Shown: positions 44,584-53,481, counted from the stretch's first letter. The stretch is 61,951 nucleotides of DNA from Gordonia hirsuta DSM 44140 = NBRC 16056 (GCF_000333015.1 NZ_BANT01000023.1:1-61951), one strand, 5' to 3'. A program made the numbers and translations. Notes: generated from the letters alone by a model not told the origin.

Positions 44584-45854
44584 GCCGCCGCCAGGACATC
44601 GGAGCCCAGATACTCACAGACGGTCAGGGCCAGCGCCAGATCCATCCGGTCACCGTTGGCCGGTACCGTCTCCATTGCCTTCCCGATCCGGTACTTCACG
44701 GTGTTGCGGTGCAGCAGCATCCGCTCGGCGGTTCGCACATGACTCTCCCTGCAGGCCAGAAACACCGACAGCGTCTCCCGCAGGACCTGAGCGGCTGGGC
44801 TGTCGACCGCCAGCGGCCCGAGCACCTCCCGGACCCATGCCCGGGTGGACGGCAGATCACGTGCCATCACCGACACCACCGCGATGCCCCGGTCCCCGAA
44901 TCCGACCACCGCCGCCGGACCGGGCCCGCCAGCCAGGGTCGCGACCTGATAGGCCGCCTGCGCCTGCTGGTGGGAGCGCCGAAAGCCCGCGATTCCCGTG
45001 CCCGGCAACCCGTAGGCCATTCGCAGCGACGGCGCGACCGCCACGCGCTCGCTGATCGATTCGGCCCCGGCCGGCGCAGCCGAGGTGCCCAGCGGTACCC
45101 ACAGCCACACCGTGCTGCGGTCGGCGGCGGTCACCACGGGCCGGCCCACCGCACCGAGCCGCACGGCGACGTCGCGGGCCGCGCGGTCGATCCGGTCGAC
45201 ACCGACGGTCCGGTCCGCCGCCCACAGGATCACCGCGAGATGGCGCTGGTCCAACCGGTACCCGGTCTCCGCCTCGAAGGACTCGGCCTCGTGCGGCAGC
45301 GGTTCGCCGTCGGCGGCCAGGAACTGGTTCACCGTCGAGGACAGCACATTGCCTTCCACCCCGATCCAGCGTCGTCGTTCCTGTTCGTAGACGTTGAAGA
45401 CGAGCCGGCTGATCCAGTCGATGTACTCGAAGGTCACCGACATCAGGTGGCGAGTGACGTGGACCGTCAGTTCCGGTGTCAGCGCAAGCTGTTCGACGAT
45501 GCCCATGACGCGGCGGTTGTAGTCGAATTCGCCGAGACGGTATGCGCGCATCAGCGAGTTCGCCGGGACCTCTCGCTGCGCCAGCCGCAGCGCATACTCC
45601 ACCGCCGCGGTCGTCGGCTGCAGATTGGCCAGCGGGATGTCGTCGGCGAGCATTGCGTTCATCGTGGTGATGTTGCCCTGAACGCTCGACAGCAACAGAC
45701 CCTCCAACACCGGATCGCCCGAGAGCCCCTCGATCTCGAGCATCTCCTCGGTCATGTCGATGACAGCCTGCTGTTCGACCTCCCGCATCTGCTGGGCCAC
45801 CGCCGAGACGGCGGCCCGGAACTGGTCCTCGTCGGCCGCCGTCATCGGCGTCAC
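44580..45854 (-). CDS. PucR/CdaR-type regulator with C-terminal helix-turn-helix
   Basis: A 424-aa regulator. The N-terminal helical domain (about 15-170) is of the RsbRD/GGDEF-like kind found in actinobacterial PucR proteins, for example QMREVEQQAVIDMTEEML. A central domain follows. The C-terminal HTH_30 helix-turn-helix (about 365-420) has the signature TLSVFLACRESHVRTAERML and LHRNTVKYRIGKAME. GTG 45854 overlaps the stop of the oxidoreductase gene by 4 bp; ATG 45845 is also possible. It is last in the acyl-CoA synthetase/DUF3556/oxidoreductase group and probably controls it. The 3' ends of this gene and the TetR gene overlap by 4 bases. Confidence 0.88.
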   Translation of the reverse strand: MTPMTAADEDQFRAAVSAVAQQMREVEQQAVIDMTEEMLEIEGLSGDPVLEGLLLSSVQGNITTMNAMLADDIPLANLQPTTAAVEYALRLAQREVPANSLMRAYRLGEFDYNRRVMGIVEQLALTPELTVHVTRHLMSVTFEYIDWISRLVFNVYEQERRRWIGVEGNVLSSTVNQFLAADGEPLPHEAESFEAETGYRLDQRHLAVILWAADRTVGVDRIDRAARDVAVRLGAVGRPVVTAADRSTVWLWVPLGTSAAPAGAESISERVAVAPSLRMAYGLPGTGIAGFRRSHQQAQAAYQVATLAGGPGPAAVVGFGDRGIAVVSVMARDLPSTRAWVREVLGPLAVDSPAAQVLRETLSVFLACRESHVRTAERMLLHRNTVKYRIGKAMETVPANGDRMDLALALTVCEYLGSDVLAAA

Positions 45855-47272
45855 CGGGCCAGACCGGCGCGTGCGAGCGCTGCGGACGCCGCATGCGCAC
45901 CGCAGAGCCCGTGGATTCCCGCGCCCGGTGGCGCGGACTGGGAGCACAAGTAGACCCCGTCGACGCCGGTGGCGTACGGGTCGATCGCCAGCCGCGGCCG
46001 CACGACGGTCTGCAGCTTGTTGTTGGCACCGCCGATGATGTCGCCGGCGGCGTAGTTGGCGTTGTACTGCTCCAGTCCCACCGTGCCGGTGGCCGTGGTG
46101 GCCACGATCTGATCCCGGAAACCCGGGGCGAAGCGTTCGATCTGCCGGATCACCGCCTCGGTGGCATCGCCTTCGAACCCCTTGGGGACATGAGCGTACG
46201 ACCAGATCGGATTCAGCTCGCCGGCACTGCGACCGGGATCTGCCAGATACTGCTGGCCGACCAGCACGAACGGGTTCTCCACCATCGTTCCGGCAGCACG
46301 CCGGCGTTCGGTGTAGGCCACCTCCGCGGCACTGCCGCCCAGGTGCACGGTGCCGGCCCGCGCCGATTCCGGGTTGCGCCACGGAATGTGCCCGCGGATG
46401 GCGAAGTCGACCTTGAACGCCGACGAACCCACCCGGTACCTCCGGTACGCCCGCGCGATGCGGGCGGGCATGCGATCGCCGTACAGGGCCAGGACCTGTG
46501 CCGGAGACAGATCGAGCATGACGATGTCGGCGTCGGGAATCTGCGCCCGATCGGTGATCGGCACTCCCGTCTCGATCACTCCGCCGAGCTCCCGCAGGGC
46601 CGCCGCCGCCGCCGCGGTGATCGCCCCGGAGCCGCCGACCGCCACCGGCCATCCGAAACGGTGCCCGCTGGCGGTGATCATCAGGCCCAGCGCCGCGGTC
46701 AGCGGCACGTCCAGGCGGGTGAACGCGTGCGCCGCGACACCGCTGAACAAGGCGCGTGCCGGTTCGGTGGCGAACATCCGGGTCAGCCAGGTGGCCGGCA
46801 GTACCGCTCGCGGGCCGAACGCGGCCAACTGCAGCGGATGCCGGGGCACGTTGACGATCGGCCGCATCAGGTCCGGCGCGAAGGAGTCGAAGTTGCGGAC
46901 CAGATCCCCGAAGATCAGCTCCCAGCGTCGCCCGTCGACGCCGAGCCAGGCAGCCGTCTCGGCGATCGACTGATACAGCACACCCACGGTGCCGTCGTCG
47001 AGCGGATGGGTGCAATCGATCTCCGGCCACGCCCACTGCAGGCCGTACCGCTCCAGGCCGATCTCCTGCCAGAACGGGGAACCCACACCTAGCGGATGGA
47101 ACGCCGAGCAATAGTCGTGGATCAGGCCGGGAACCTCGAGCTCCCCCGACCGCGCACCACCACCGACCTGGTCTTTGGCTTCCAGGACGGTCACCTCGAC
47201 CCCGTTCCGGGCCAGTTGCAGACCGGCGGCGAGCCCGTTGGGCCCGCCGCCGACCACCACAGCAGTGGTCAT
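45851..47272 (-). CDS. Phytoene-desaturase-like FAD oxidoreductase
   Basis: A 473-aa FAD protein of the NAD(P)/FAD-dependent amine-oxidase/CrtI-like superfamily. The dinucleotide-binding motif is VVVGGGPNGLAAGLQLARNG, followed by the Glu in VTVLEAKDQVGGGARSGE. The C-terminal FAD block is GVYLCSQSAPPGAGIHGLCG. The middle segment is hydrophobic, as for proteins that act on long polyene or lipid chains. It starts 4 bp inside the DUF3556 gene and overlaps the regulator. Actual substrate is unknown; the lipid-acting neighbours suggest desaturation or oxidation of an acyl chain or terpenoid. Confidence 0.85.
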   Translation of the reverse strand: MTTAVVVGGGPNGLAAGLQLARNGVEVTVLEAKDQVGGGARSGELEVPGLIHDYCSAFHPLGVGSPFWQEIGLERYGLQWAWPEIDCTHPLDDGTVGVLYQSIAETAAWLGVDGRRWELIFGDLVRNFDSFAPDLMRPIVNVPRHPLQLAAFGPRAVLPATWLTRMFATEPARALFSGVAAHAFTRLDVPLTAALGLMITASGHRFGWPVAVGGSGAITAAAAAALRELGGVIETGVPITDRAQIPDADIVMLDLSPAQVLALYGDRMPARIARAYRRYRVGSSAFKVDFAIRGHIPWRNPESARAGTVHLGGSAAEVAYTERRRAAGTMVENPFVLVGQQYLADPGRSAGELNPIWSYAHVPKGFEGDATEAVIRQIERFAPGFRDQIVATTATGTVGLEQYNANYAAGDIIGGANNKLQTVVRPRLAIDPYATGVDGVYLCSQSAPPGAGIHGLCGAHAASAALARAGLAR

Positions 47273-49086
47273 GCCCGCACGCCCGTTTGCCGCGACCGAT
47301 CCGGGGTGTACGCGGCGCGCCAGGACACCTGTGTCGGGATCGGTCCGTTAGGAAGCCACGGCTGCTCGGCCACCGCTTCGGCCACATTCCACGTGCCGCG
47401 TTCGATCACGCCTAGAGCTCCATCGATGATCATGTATTCCTGCGTCTTCTTGTGGATCGGCTGCGACTCGACCCACACCACGGTGAACTCGCCGGGGGCG
47501 AAGTCGCAGCGGTTCTGCAGTGCCTGAATCATACGGTAATCGTGCAGGTGACCATCGCCGAAGTTGAAGCCGATCAGCGAGTTGCAGGCGAACTCGGCCT
47601 CCCGGACGTCATAGGCGTCGATCTGGTCCTCGCCGAGTTCCCGGTACAGCACCGAGAACAGTCCGCGACCCTGACTGTGCAGGGACCGCCAGGCGATGGT
47701 CTGCTCCATCGTGATCTCGGCGGCCTCGGGCCCGTAGTCGGGAGTCAGCTGGTCGATCTGGTTCTTGGCCGGTCGCACCACATGCTCGTTCAGCTTGGCC
47801 TCGGCACCCGGGGTGAACGCCCACAGCGCCGCCGCCCAGTTGCCGGCGTACTGGCGCATCGACGGCAGGAACGAGACCAGGTCCGGGCGGAGGTTGCCCA
47901 GGATCGGGAAGAACAGCAGCGCGATCACGACGCCGGCGGTCAGCCATCCCGAACTCATCGCCCCGATACCGAACCCGTCCCAGGTCGGGAAGCCCCAGAA
48001 CAGGAAGACCGTCGCGAAGGCGAACAGCACATTCCATTCCAGCGGCACCGCCAGCGGGAAGGTGGAGAAGATGAACGCGTGGAAGCAGACCATCAGAATC
48101 ACCGCGGCCAGGGTCAGCCATTTATTGGTCGACAGCAGCAGGACCAGCGGTGCGGCGACCTCGACGACGGTGCCCAGCACATGCGCCTGGAAGCTGGCGA
48201 ACCGTGAGGGCCGCAGATCATTCGGGAAGTTCCGGTAGTTCGATCGCTTGAGGCTCTTGAACGGGATCCACGGGGTGTTGGAGATCATCGGCGGGATCAC
48301 ATTGGTGAAGTGGTAGCCGATCTTGGAGATCCCGGCGCAGACCCAGACCACCACGATCAGCAACTTCAGCGCCACGATCATGTCGACGAAGGGCAGGAAG
48401 GCGAAGAAGATCACCGCCGGCAGGTACTGCTCGCTGCGTGCGGCCAGGAAGATCGTCTTATCACGCAGACCCATCACGATCATCAGCACGATCAGCGAGT
48501 ACAGCGCCGCTGGATCCACCAGGCCGTGCGAGGTGTCGATGAAGCGGTGCGAATCGGCGATCGCCTCGTCGAACGACGTCGATGCGATGCCCTTCATCAG
48601 CAGGGCGGCCAGCAGATTCAGCAGGATCGCCGCGTACAGCAGCACATCGAAGACGGTGCGCGAATCACCCTTGGTGCCCGGCACGGTGTCCGGCCACGGT
48701 GGCAGCCGGATGGTCTGCGGCCGGAGCCAGAACAGGATGCCGCCGGTCATCGGCGTGAACTTGCCGGCCAGCGGACCCCACGAGCCGGCCAGTCCGATCG
48801 CCTCCAGCAGCATCGTCCACAGCACGAGCTTCTGGTAGACGATCGGCTGGTTCCACCAGACGCTGACCTCGAGTGGATTGAGACCGGAGGTCAGCGTCGC
48901 GATGGTGACGCCGCCGATGATGTAGAGCACGGCGATCTTCACCAGGTAGATCACGTGCACCATCTTGGGAGTGCCGAAACCGTACTGGACCCAGTGTTCG
49001 GCGAGGCTGCGCACTCGCGTGCGTAGCGGCTGATCTCGGAACGTCGCCGGGTCTACCGGCGGGAAGTCCCCTTCTGTGAATCCCAT
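47269..49086 (-). CDS. DUF3556 transmembrane protein
   Basis: A 605-aa membrane protein of the DUF3556 family, common in mycobacteria and relatives. At least nine hydrophobic segments are visible from about 50 to 400 (VIYLVKIAVLYIIGGVTIAT, VFDVLLYAAILLNLLAALLM, LKLLIVVVWVCAGISKIGY). A soluble C-terminal domain of about 200 residues contains HSQGRGLFSVLYRELGEDQ and GFNFGDGHLHDY. No enzyme motif is clear. ATG 49086 follows AAGGAG; the frame opens at 49110. It overlaps the oxidoreductase gene by 4 bp. It may be a membrane partner for the FAD protein. The gap to the acyl-CoA synthetase holds an 18-bp tandem repeat. Confidence 0.82.
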   Translation of the reverse strand: MGFTEGDFPPVDPATFRDQPLRTRVRSLAEHWVQYGFGTPKMVHVIYLVKIAVLYIIGGVTIATLTSGLNPLEVSVWWNQPIVYQKLVLWTMLLEAIGLAGSWGPLAGKFTPMTGGILFWLRPQTIRLPPWPDTVPGTKGDSRTVFDVLLYAAILLNLLAALLMKGIASTSFDEAIADSHRFIDTSHGLVDPAALYSLIVLMIVMGLRDKTIFLAARSEQYLPAVIFFAFLPFVDMIVALKLLIVVVWVCAGISKIGYHFTNVIPPMISNTPWIPFKSLKRSNYRNFPNDLRPSRFASFQAHVLGTVVEVAAPLVLLLSTNKWLTLAAVILMVCFHAFIFSTFPLAVPLEWNVLFAFATVFLFWGFPTWDGFGIGAMSSGWLTAGVVIALLFFPILGNLRPDLVSFLPSMRQYAGNWAAALWAFTPGAEAKLNEHVVRPAKNQIDQLTPDYGPEAAEITMEQTIAWRSLHSQGRGLFSVLYRELGEDQIDAYDVREAEFACNSLIGFNFGDGHLHDYRMIQALQNRCDFAPGEFTVVWVESQPIHKKTQEYMIIDGALGVIERGTWNVAEAVAEQPWLPNGPIPTQVSWRAAYTPDRSRQTGVRA

Positions 49087-49162
49087 GTCATCTCCTTCAG
49101 GTGTTTCCACGGTTTTTGGGTGTCGGGTAGCGGCGGCATCACTCGATGCCGCTGCGGGGTGC

Positions 49163-49216
49163 CTCGGTTAGACGATGTGTCTCGGGTAGACGATGTCTCT
49201 CGGGTAGACGGGTGTA
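49163..49216. repeat. Three tandem 18-bp repeats
   Basis: Three near-identical units, CTCGGTTAGACGATGTGT (49163-49180), CTCGGGTAGACGATGTCT (49181-49198) and CTCGGGTAGACGGGTGTA (49199-49216), stand head to tail. They lie in the gap between the acyl-CoA synthetase and DUF3556 genes, about 80 bases upstream of the latter. They could be repeated regulator-binding sites. A long frame on the minus strand that crosses them is not a convincing gene. Confidence 0.7.
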
Positions 49217-49270
49217 TCTGGTCGGGGCCGCCGGACGCTGCCGGCCCGCCGGGTTCGCTGACCGGCCGGT

Positions 49271-50725
49271 TCAGCCGACCCGGCTGCGCAGGCCTGGTTT
49301 GTCGATCTTTCCGACAGGGTTGCGCGGGAGTGCCTCGACGATGGTGATCTCGGTGGGTCGTTTGACGCGGGTGAGCAGGGGTTCGACGAATGCGGCGAGC
49401 CCGTCCTCGGTCACCTCGGCTTCGGGATAGGTGACGACGAAGGCGACCGGAACCTCCCCGAGCACCGGATCGGGGGCACCGACCACGGCGCACTCGAGCA
49501 CGGACTCGTGCCCGGCGAGGGCGTTCTCGATCTCCTTGGGATAGATGTTCTCGCCGCCGCGGATGATCATGTCTTTGATGCGGTCGACCAGGCGCAGGTA
49601 GCCGTCGTCGTCGAGGATGCCGACGTCACCGGTGTGCAGCCACCCGTCGATCAGCGTCTCGGCAGTGGCGTCGGGACGGTTGAGATAGCCGCGCATCACC
49701 GCCGGCCCGCCGATCAGCACCTCGCCGCGTTCTCCGGTGGGGACATCCCGGCCCTCGGGATCGACGATGCGGATCTGCTGGCCGGGCATCGCCGGTCCGA
49801 CGGTGCCGAGTTTGCGCGGCCCGTCCACCGGGTTGCAGGCCGAGGCACAGGTGGCCTCGGTGAGGCCGTAGCCCTCCACGATCGGAATGCCGAAGATCTC
49901 TTCGGTCTTGGCCAGCAGCTCCCGCGAGATCGGCGCGGCACCACACACCGCGAACCGCAGCGAGTCCAGTGCACCGTCGGGGATACGGCCCTGGGAGACC
50001 AGCAGCGCGTAGATGGTGGGCACCGCCGAGAAGTACGTCGGTCGCAGACGCACGACGTCGTCGAAGAAACGGCCGGCCGAGAAGTGGCCGGTGATGCTGA
50101 TCTGCCCGCCGGCCACCATCGGCGTCAGGCAGCTGACACAGATCGCGTTGACGTGGAACAGCGGCAGGATCAGCAGGGCGTGCGCGTCGGGTCCGTGGCC
50201 GAAGAAGTCGACGGCGCTGCGGGTGAAGAATTGCAGGTTGTCGTGCCCGAGGAGCACGCCTTTGGGACGTCCGGTAGAGCCGGAAGTGTAGATCAACAGT
50301 GCGTCGTCGTCGGCCGTCGGCGGCTGCGGCGCCATCCACTCGGCCGAGGCCGTCGTGGCCAGCTCATCGACCGGCAGAAACGTCCGGGCCTGCCGATCCC
50401 CGACCGGTGCGCTGGAGACCACGACCGCAGCACCCGAGTCGCTGAGCTGGTATTCGGCTTCGGTATCGGTGAAGCCCGGGTTGACCGGCATGCCGATCGC
50501 CCGCAGACGCCAGGCCGCCATCAGTACCACGAGTAGTTCGGCACGATTGGGCAGGAAAGTGGCGACCACATCGCCGGGGCCTACTCCCAGTCCGGCCAGC
50601 TGTTCGGCGACTGCCTCGGTGCGGGCGGCGAACGCGGCATAGCTCAGTTCCAGGTTGTCGTCGCGAACGCACGGCGTCTCACCCCGGTCTGCGTTGTCCC
50701 AAGCGAAGTACGTACCGTGTGCCAC
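49271..50725 (-). CDS. Acyl-CoA synthetase (AMP-forming), FadD13-like
   Basis: A 484-aa class I adenylate-forming enzyme that activates a carboxylic acid as acyl-AMP and then acyl-CoA. Motifs are YTSGSTGRPKG (about 146-156), EGYGLTEAT (about 282), GWLHTGDVG (about 367), DRIKDMIIRGGENIYPKEIE (about 383-402) and the catalytic Lys in PRNPVGKIDKPGL. It is short, as FadD13 of the mycobacterial mymA operon is, and FadD13 is a peripheral membrane protein for long chains. GTG 50725 has AAAGG 8 nt upstream and is preferred to GTG 50734. It is first in the group with DUF3556, FAD oxidoreductase and PucR. Confidence 0.9.
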   Translation of the reverse strand: MAHGTYFAWDNADRGETPCVRDDNLELSYAAFAARTEAVAEQLAGLGVGPGDVVATFLPNRAELLVVLMAAWRLRAIGMPVNPGFTDTEAEYQLSDSGAAVVVSSAPVGDRQARTFLPVDELATTASAEWMAPQPPTADDDALLIYTSGSTGRPKGVLLGHDNLQFFTRSAVDFFGHGPDAHALLILPLFHVNAICVSCLTPMVAGGQISITGHFSAGRFFDDVVRLRPTYFSAVPTIYALLVSQGRIPDGALDSLRFAVCGAAPISRELLAKTEEIFGIPIVEGYGLTEATCASACNPVDGPRKLGTVGPAMPGQQIRIVDPEGRDVPTGERGEVLIGGPAVMRGYLNRPDATAETLIDGWLHTGDVGILDDDGYLRLVDRIKDMIIRGGENIYPKEIENALAGHESVLECAVVGAPDPVLGEVPVAFVVTYPEAEVTEDGLAAFVEPLLTRVKRPTEITIVEALPRNPVGKIDKPGLRSRVG

Positions 50726-50817
50726 TTCGATCACCTTTCATCGATCTCGTGACTTAGGACACTATCGGCGGTCGGGCGCGGCTGGTACGGGCCGCAACCA
50801 CGAATCTTTTCGGTTCC

Positions 50818-50836
50818 TTTGTGCTGCGGGCACAAA
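50818..50836. promoter_or_regulatory. Palindrome upstream of the acyl-CoA synthetase gene
   Basis: TTTGTGC-TGCGG-GCACAAA, perfect 7-bp arms around 5 bases, lies about 100 bases upstream of the start and 22 bases past the preceding lipoprotein stop. It could be an operator for the PucR-type or TetR-type regulator, or a hairpin ending the lipoprotein transcript. Confidence 0.5.
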
Positions 50837-50857
50837 ATGTGTCGGCTCGCAGGGGCG

Positions 50858-51655
50858 TCAGCGCGTCTGTGCGGCGACCCGATTGACCGCCTTGACGAAG
50901 AGGTCGTTGAACACCTTCTGATCCACGGGAGCACCGGGACTCATCGACCGGTACTGCACGCTCACCGTGTACCCGTTGACCTGCGCCAGGCCCAGCCGCG
51001 TCAGACTGTCCACCTGCTGCCCGCCCACGTCGGCCACGATGTTCTGGTCGATCACCAGCGCCTGGTCGGCCTTCGTCTTCGGCGCGGTGACCACCTTCTG
51101 TTTCAGCTCGACCGTGGCGCCCTTCATCTCGCCCTGGGTGAAGCTGATCGTCATGTTCTTGCATTTCCCGGCGATCGACGCCCGCTGAGCCTTCAGGTCG
51201 ACGGTATCGGCGGCGGGGGCCACGCTGGTGGTGAGGAGTTCCATGCCTCGGCTGGCCATCATCATGCCGACGTTGCTGAGGTCGATCTTGTCCGGCAGCG
51301 CATTCAGCTGCACACACGAGCTCGGCGACACCTTGGCCCCCTTGGTCGCATCCAGCAGCGAGTCGGCCGTGTCATCTGCCTGACCGGCAGGCACCTCCTG
51401 CGCCGTGAAGCCACTGGGGAACTGATCGGCCGGCAACAGCAGCCTGGTCACCTCGATGTTCTTGGCCGGCGACGAGCTCGCCGACGACACTGCTGACGAC
51501 GCCGGCGACGCTGCTGCTGACGACGCGGCCGCGTCGGCGGAGGTAGCGGTCGTACCGCCGTCGTCGCTGCCGCAGCCACCGAGCGCTGCGACCGTTCCGG
51601 CCGCGATCACCACGGTTCCGAGCCGCCGGATCGTTGTCGCCCATAGAGACTTCAT
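50858..51655 (-). CDS. Lipoprotein of unknown function
   Basis: A 265-aa predicted lipoprotein. The signal peptide ends in the lipobox LGGC (Cys about 28), followed by a Ser/Ala-rich linker to about 65. The folded domain has two Cys (SSCVQL, AGKCKNM) that may form a disulfide, and the lines LLLPADQFPSGFTAQEVP, DQALVIDQNIVADVGG and GYTVSVQYRSMSPG. These recall the extracytoplasmic sensor-like domains (PknH-C type) of mycobacteria, but the match is not firm. It is upstream of and in the same direction as the acyl-CoA synthetase group. Confidence 0.7.
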   Translation of the reverse strand: MKSLWATTIRRLGTVVIAAGTVAALGGCGSDDGGTTATSADAAASSAAASPASSAVSSASSSPAKNIEVTRLLLPADQFPSGFTAQEVPAGQADDTADSLLDATKGAKVSPSSCVQLNALPDKIDLSNVGMMMASRGMELLTTSVAPAADTVDLKAQRASIAGKCKNMTISFTQGEMKGATVELKQKVVTAPKTKADQALVIDQNIVADVGGQQVDSLTRLGLAQVNGYTVSVQYRSMSPGAPVDQKVFNDLFVKAVNRVAAQTR

Positions 51656-51683
51656 GGGCGTAACTTACCGTCCGGTTGGCTGG

Positions 51684-52508
51684 TCAGCTGGGGTCTTTGA
51701 AGTACATGACCTGGTGAGTGGTGGCCAGCAGGACCGCATCCTCGCCGTCGCCGGACCAGATCTGGCCGTCGGCATCGAAGTGGCCGTTGCCGAAGCGGGC
51801 CCCACGTGCTGTCGCCAGCACCGGGTCGGTGCCCTGTGCGGCCAGTTCTTCGGGCGTGGCGTGGATGTACGTGGACAGGGTGATGGTGCCGGCCGGCATG
51901 TAGGTGCCGTGCCGCAGGAAGATCCGCGGGAAGAAAGAGTCGGTCATCGAGGCCAGTGCCGGATAGTCCAGCGGCCGCTCGGGCACATCGCGGATCCACA
52001 TGGTCGACGTCGAATCGTCGTTCTTACCGTCGGCCAGACCACCGGTCACAAAGCGCATGTCGTAGTTGCCGGCCCAGGCGATGAAATCGGGAAAATCCAC
52101 CGAGGCGACCTCATCGGCGGGCGGCACCACCGGCGGCCGTGCCTCGATGCTCTCCCAGGTCTGCCGGTGCAGCGCGAACACCGCCGTCCCGGTCGAGACG
52201 GTCTGGTCGTTCTGCACGATCCGGAAGACCCAGTGCTGGTTGGTCCGGTTGGTCCGGACGATTTCGGCGTGCAGCGCCCAGTCGCCGTCGGCGATGGGGG
52301 CCAGGTAGTTGATGGTGACTGCAAGCGGATCCCCGAGGGCATCGGGGTGGGACATCAGCGCATTGACGACGGTCGCCACGGTGATCCCACCGAACGGCCC
52401 GACCATATTGGCGTAGGCCGGATGGGTCGTCGCCTGGAAAACGGTCACATCATCGGCGTCGTCGTCGCCGCGCACCACGGCAATCGCTTGATCGAGTACA
52501 TGGCTCAT
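51684..52508 (-). CDS. Acyl-CoA thioesterase, double hotdog (TesB-like)
   Basis: A 274-aa protein with two hotdog repeats. The first contains TTHPAYANMVGPFGGITVAT, the second GTYMPAGTITLSTYIHATPE and WSGDGEDAVLLATTHQVMYF. Such enzymes hydrolyse acyl-CoA to fatty acid and CoA. It lies 28 bases ahead of the lipoprotein gene in the same direction and is probably cotranscribed. Its ATG is only 24 bases from the divergent lipoprotein start at 52533, so promoters must overlap coding sequence or the transcripts are leaderless. Confidence 0.8.
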   Translation of the reverse strand: MSHVLDQAIAVVRGDDDADDVTVFQATTHPAYANMVGPFGGITVATVVNALMSHPDALGDPLAVTINYLAPIADGDWALHAEIVRTNRTNQHWVFRIVQNDQTVSTGTAVFALHRQTWESIEARPPVVPPADEVASVDFPDFIAWAGNYDMRFVTGGLADGKNDDSTSTMWIRDVPERPLDYPALASMTDSFFPRIFLRHGTYMPAGTITLSTYIHATPEELAAQGTDPVLATARGARFGNGHFDADGQIWSGDGEDAVLLATTHQVMYFKDPS

Positions 52509-52539
52509 GAGGCCAGACCATACGCTTTGAGCATGAGCC
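52502..52539. repeat. Inverted repeat holding two divergent start codons
   Basis: GGCTCATG at 52502-52509 and CATGAGCC at 52532-52539 are exact inverse copies. Each contains the start of a gene (ATGAGCC), one on each strand. The spacing is 22 bases. It could be an operator or just a result of both proteins starting Met-Ser. Confidence 0.5.
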
Positions 52540-53321
52540 GTCGTCGCGCCGCACCCGCCCTGCTGATCCTGGCCGGGGTCACCAGCCTGGCACTGGTCGG
52601 CTGTACGGCGAACGACCAGGCTTCGTCGTGGTCGCCTGTATCGTCGGGCGACGGGCCGTCGACGGTCACCACCAGCCGTTCTGTCACCACCACCTCCCTA
52701 TCGTTGGCGCCGTCGACCACCGGGTTCACCGCTGAATCCACCGACCGGGCCGGCCGGGCACCCAATGGCTCGCAGTGGGATTTCGAAGTTCCGCAGATCT
52801 CCGGCGGCGACAGCGCCGTGCGGACGGCCTTCAACGCCGCGATCGACGCACGCGCCGACGGCTTGATCGAGGAGGCCCGCAACGGCGATTCGAGCACCGT
52901 GACCGACGGTGAACTGACCCCGGACGAATCCTCCCGCGCCGTCGTCGCCCGCACGACGCTCTCCGGCGCACTGATCACGTCCGGTATGACCGAAGGCGCC
53001 GCGCATCCGAGTACCCGGGTCGACACCGTGGTGGTCGAAGCCGGCGCAGGCCGGCAGCTGGACTTGGACGATCTGTTCACCGATCCGGCCGCCGCCCGCG
53101 AAACCCTGGTCGCCCTGGCCCGGGCTGCCGATCCGACCGGCCGCCTGGCCGAGGCATCGATCGCTCCCGACGAGTTGGCGCCGTGGATCGCCCTGGACGA
53201 CGGCCTGCACCTGTACGTTCCGGTGATCCACGCGATGGGCGACTACGTGCCGGTGACTCTGGCGTGGGAGGACCTGGCAACGCTGCTCAACTCCACCGCC
53301 AAGATCTTGTTCGTCCCCTGA
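52533..53321 (+). CDS. Lipoprotein with RsiV-like (DUF3298) domain
   Basis: A 262-aa lipoprotein: signal peptide RRRAAPALLILAGVTSLAL, lipobox LVGC (Cys about 25). A Ser/Thr-rich linker to about 65 precedes a DUF3298/RsiV-type domain: WDFEVPQISGGDSAVRTAFN, AAHPSTRVDTVVVEAGAGRQ with DLDDLF, and a C-terminal YVPVTLAWEDLATLL. In Bacillus, RsiV binds lysozyme and regulates a sigma factor; here there is no sigma factor nearby, so only the fold is claimed. ATG 52533 is chosen because it starts the signal peptide. Much longer upstream frame is a shadow of the thioesterase and lipoprotein genes. Confidence 0.78.
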   Translation: MSRRRAAPALLILAGVTSLALVGCTANDQASSWSPVSSGDGPSTVTTSRSVTTTSLSLAPSTTGFTAESTDRAGRAPNGSQWDFEVPQISGGDSAVRTAFNAAIDARADGLIEEARNGDSSTVTDGELTPDESSRAVVARTTLSGALITSGMTEGAAHPSTRVDTVVVEAGAGRQLDLDDLFTDPAAARETLVALARAADPTGRLAEASIAPDELAPWIALDDGLHLYVPVIHAMGDYVPVTLAWEDLATLLNSTAKILFVP

Positions 53322-53481
53322 CCTCCAGCGAGTGAAGCCGGCCCATCCGTTCGTCAACCTGTAGCCAGAACGTGCTGAATGCGGCCCCGATGGCTCGTAA
53401 TCGTCGGTGCCGCCGAGGCAACTCGACTGCCTTCCACCATGCTATTCAATCGGCGTGTCTGCCCAGCGAGGCAACGACAGT

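Noticed and set aside
44580..47387. A 935-codon minus-strand frame covering the PucR-type regulator and beyond
   Set aside because: Only its last 424 codons match a protein family. The first part is a shadow of the FAD oxidoreductase gene in another frame, and the overlap GTGA at 45851-45854 gives a natural start.
51456..53321. A 621-codon plus-strand frame ending in the RsiV-like lipoprotein
   Set aside because: The lipoprotein signal peptide begins at 52533. The earlier part runs antisense to the thioesterase and lipoprotein genes and has no similarity.
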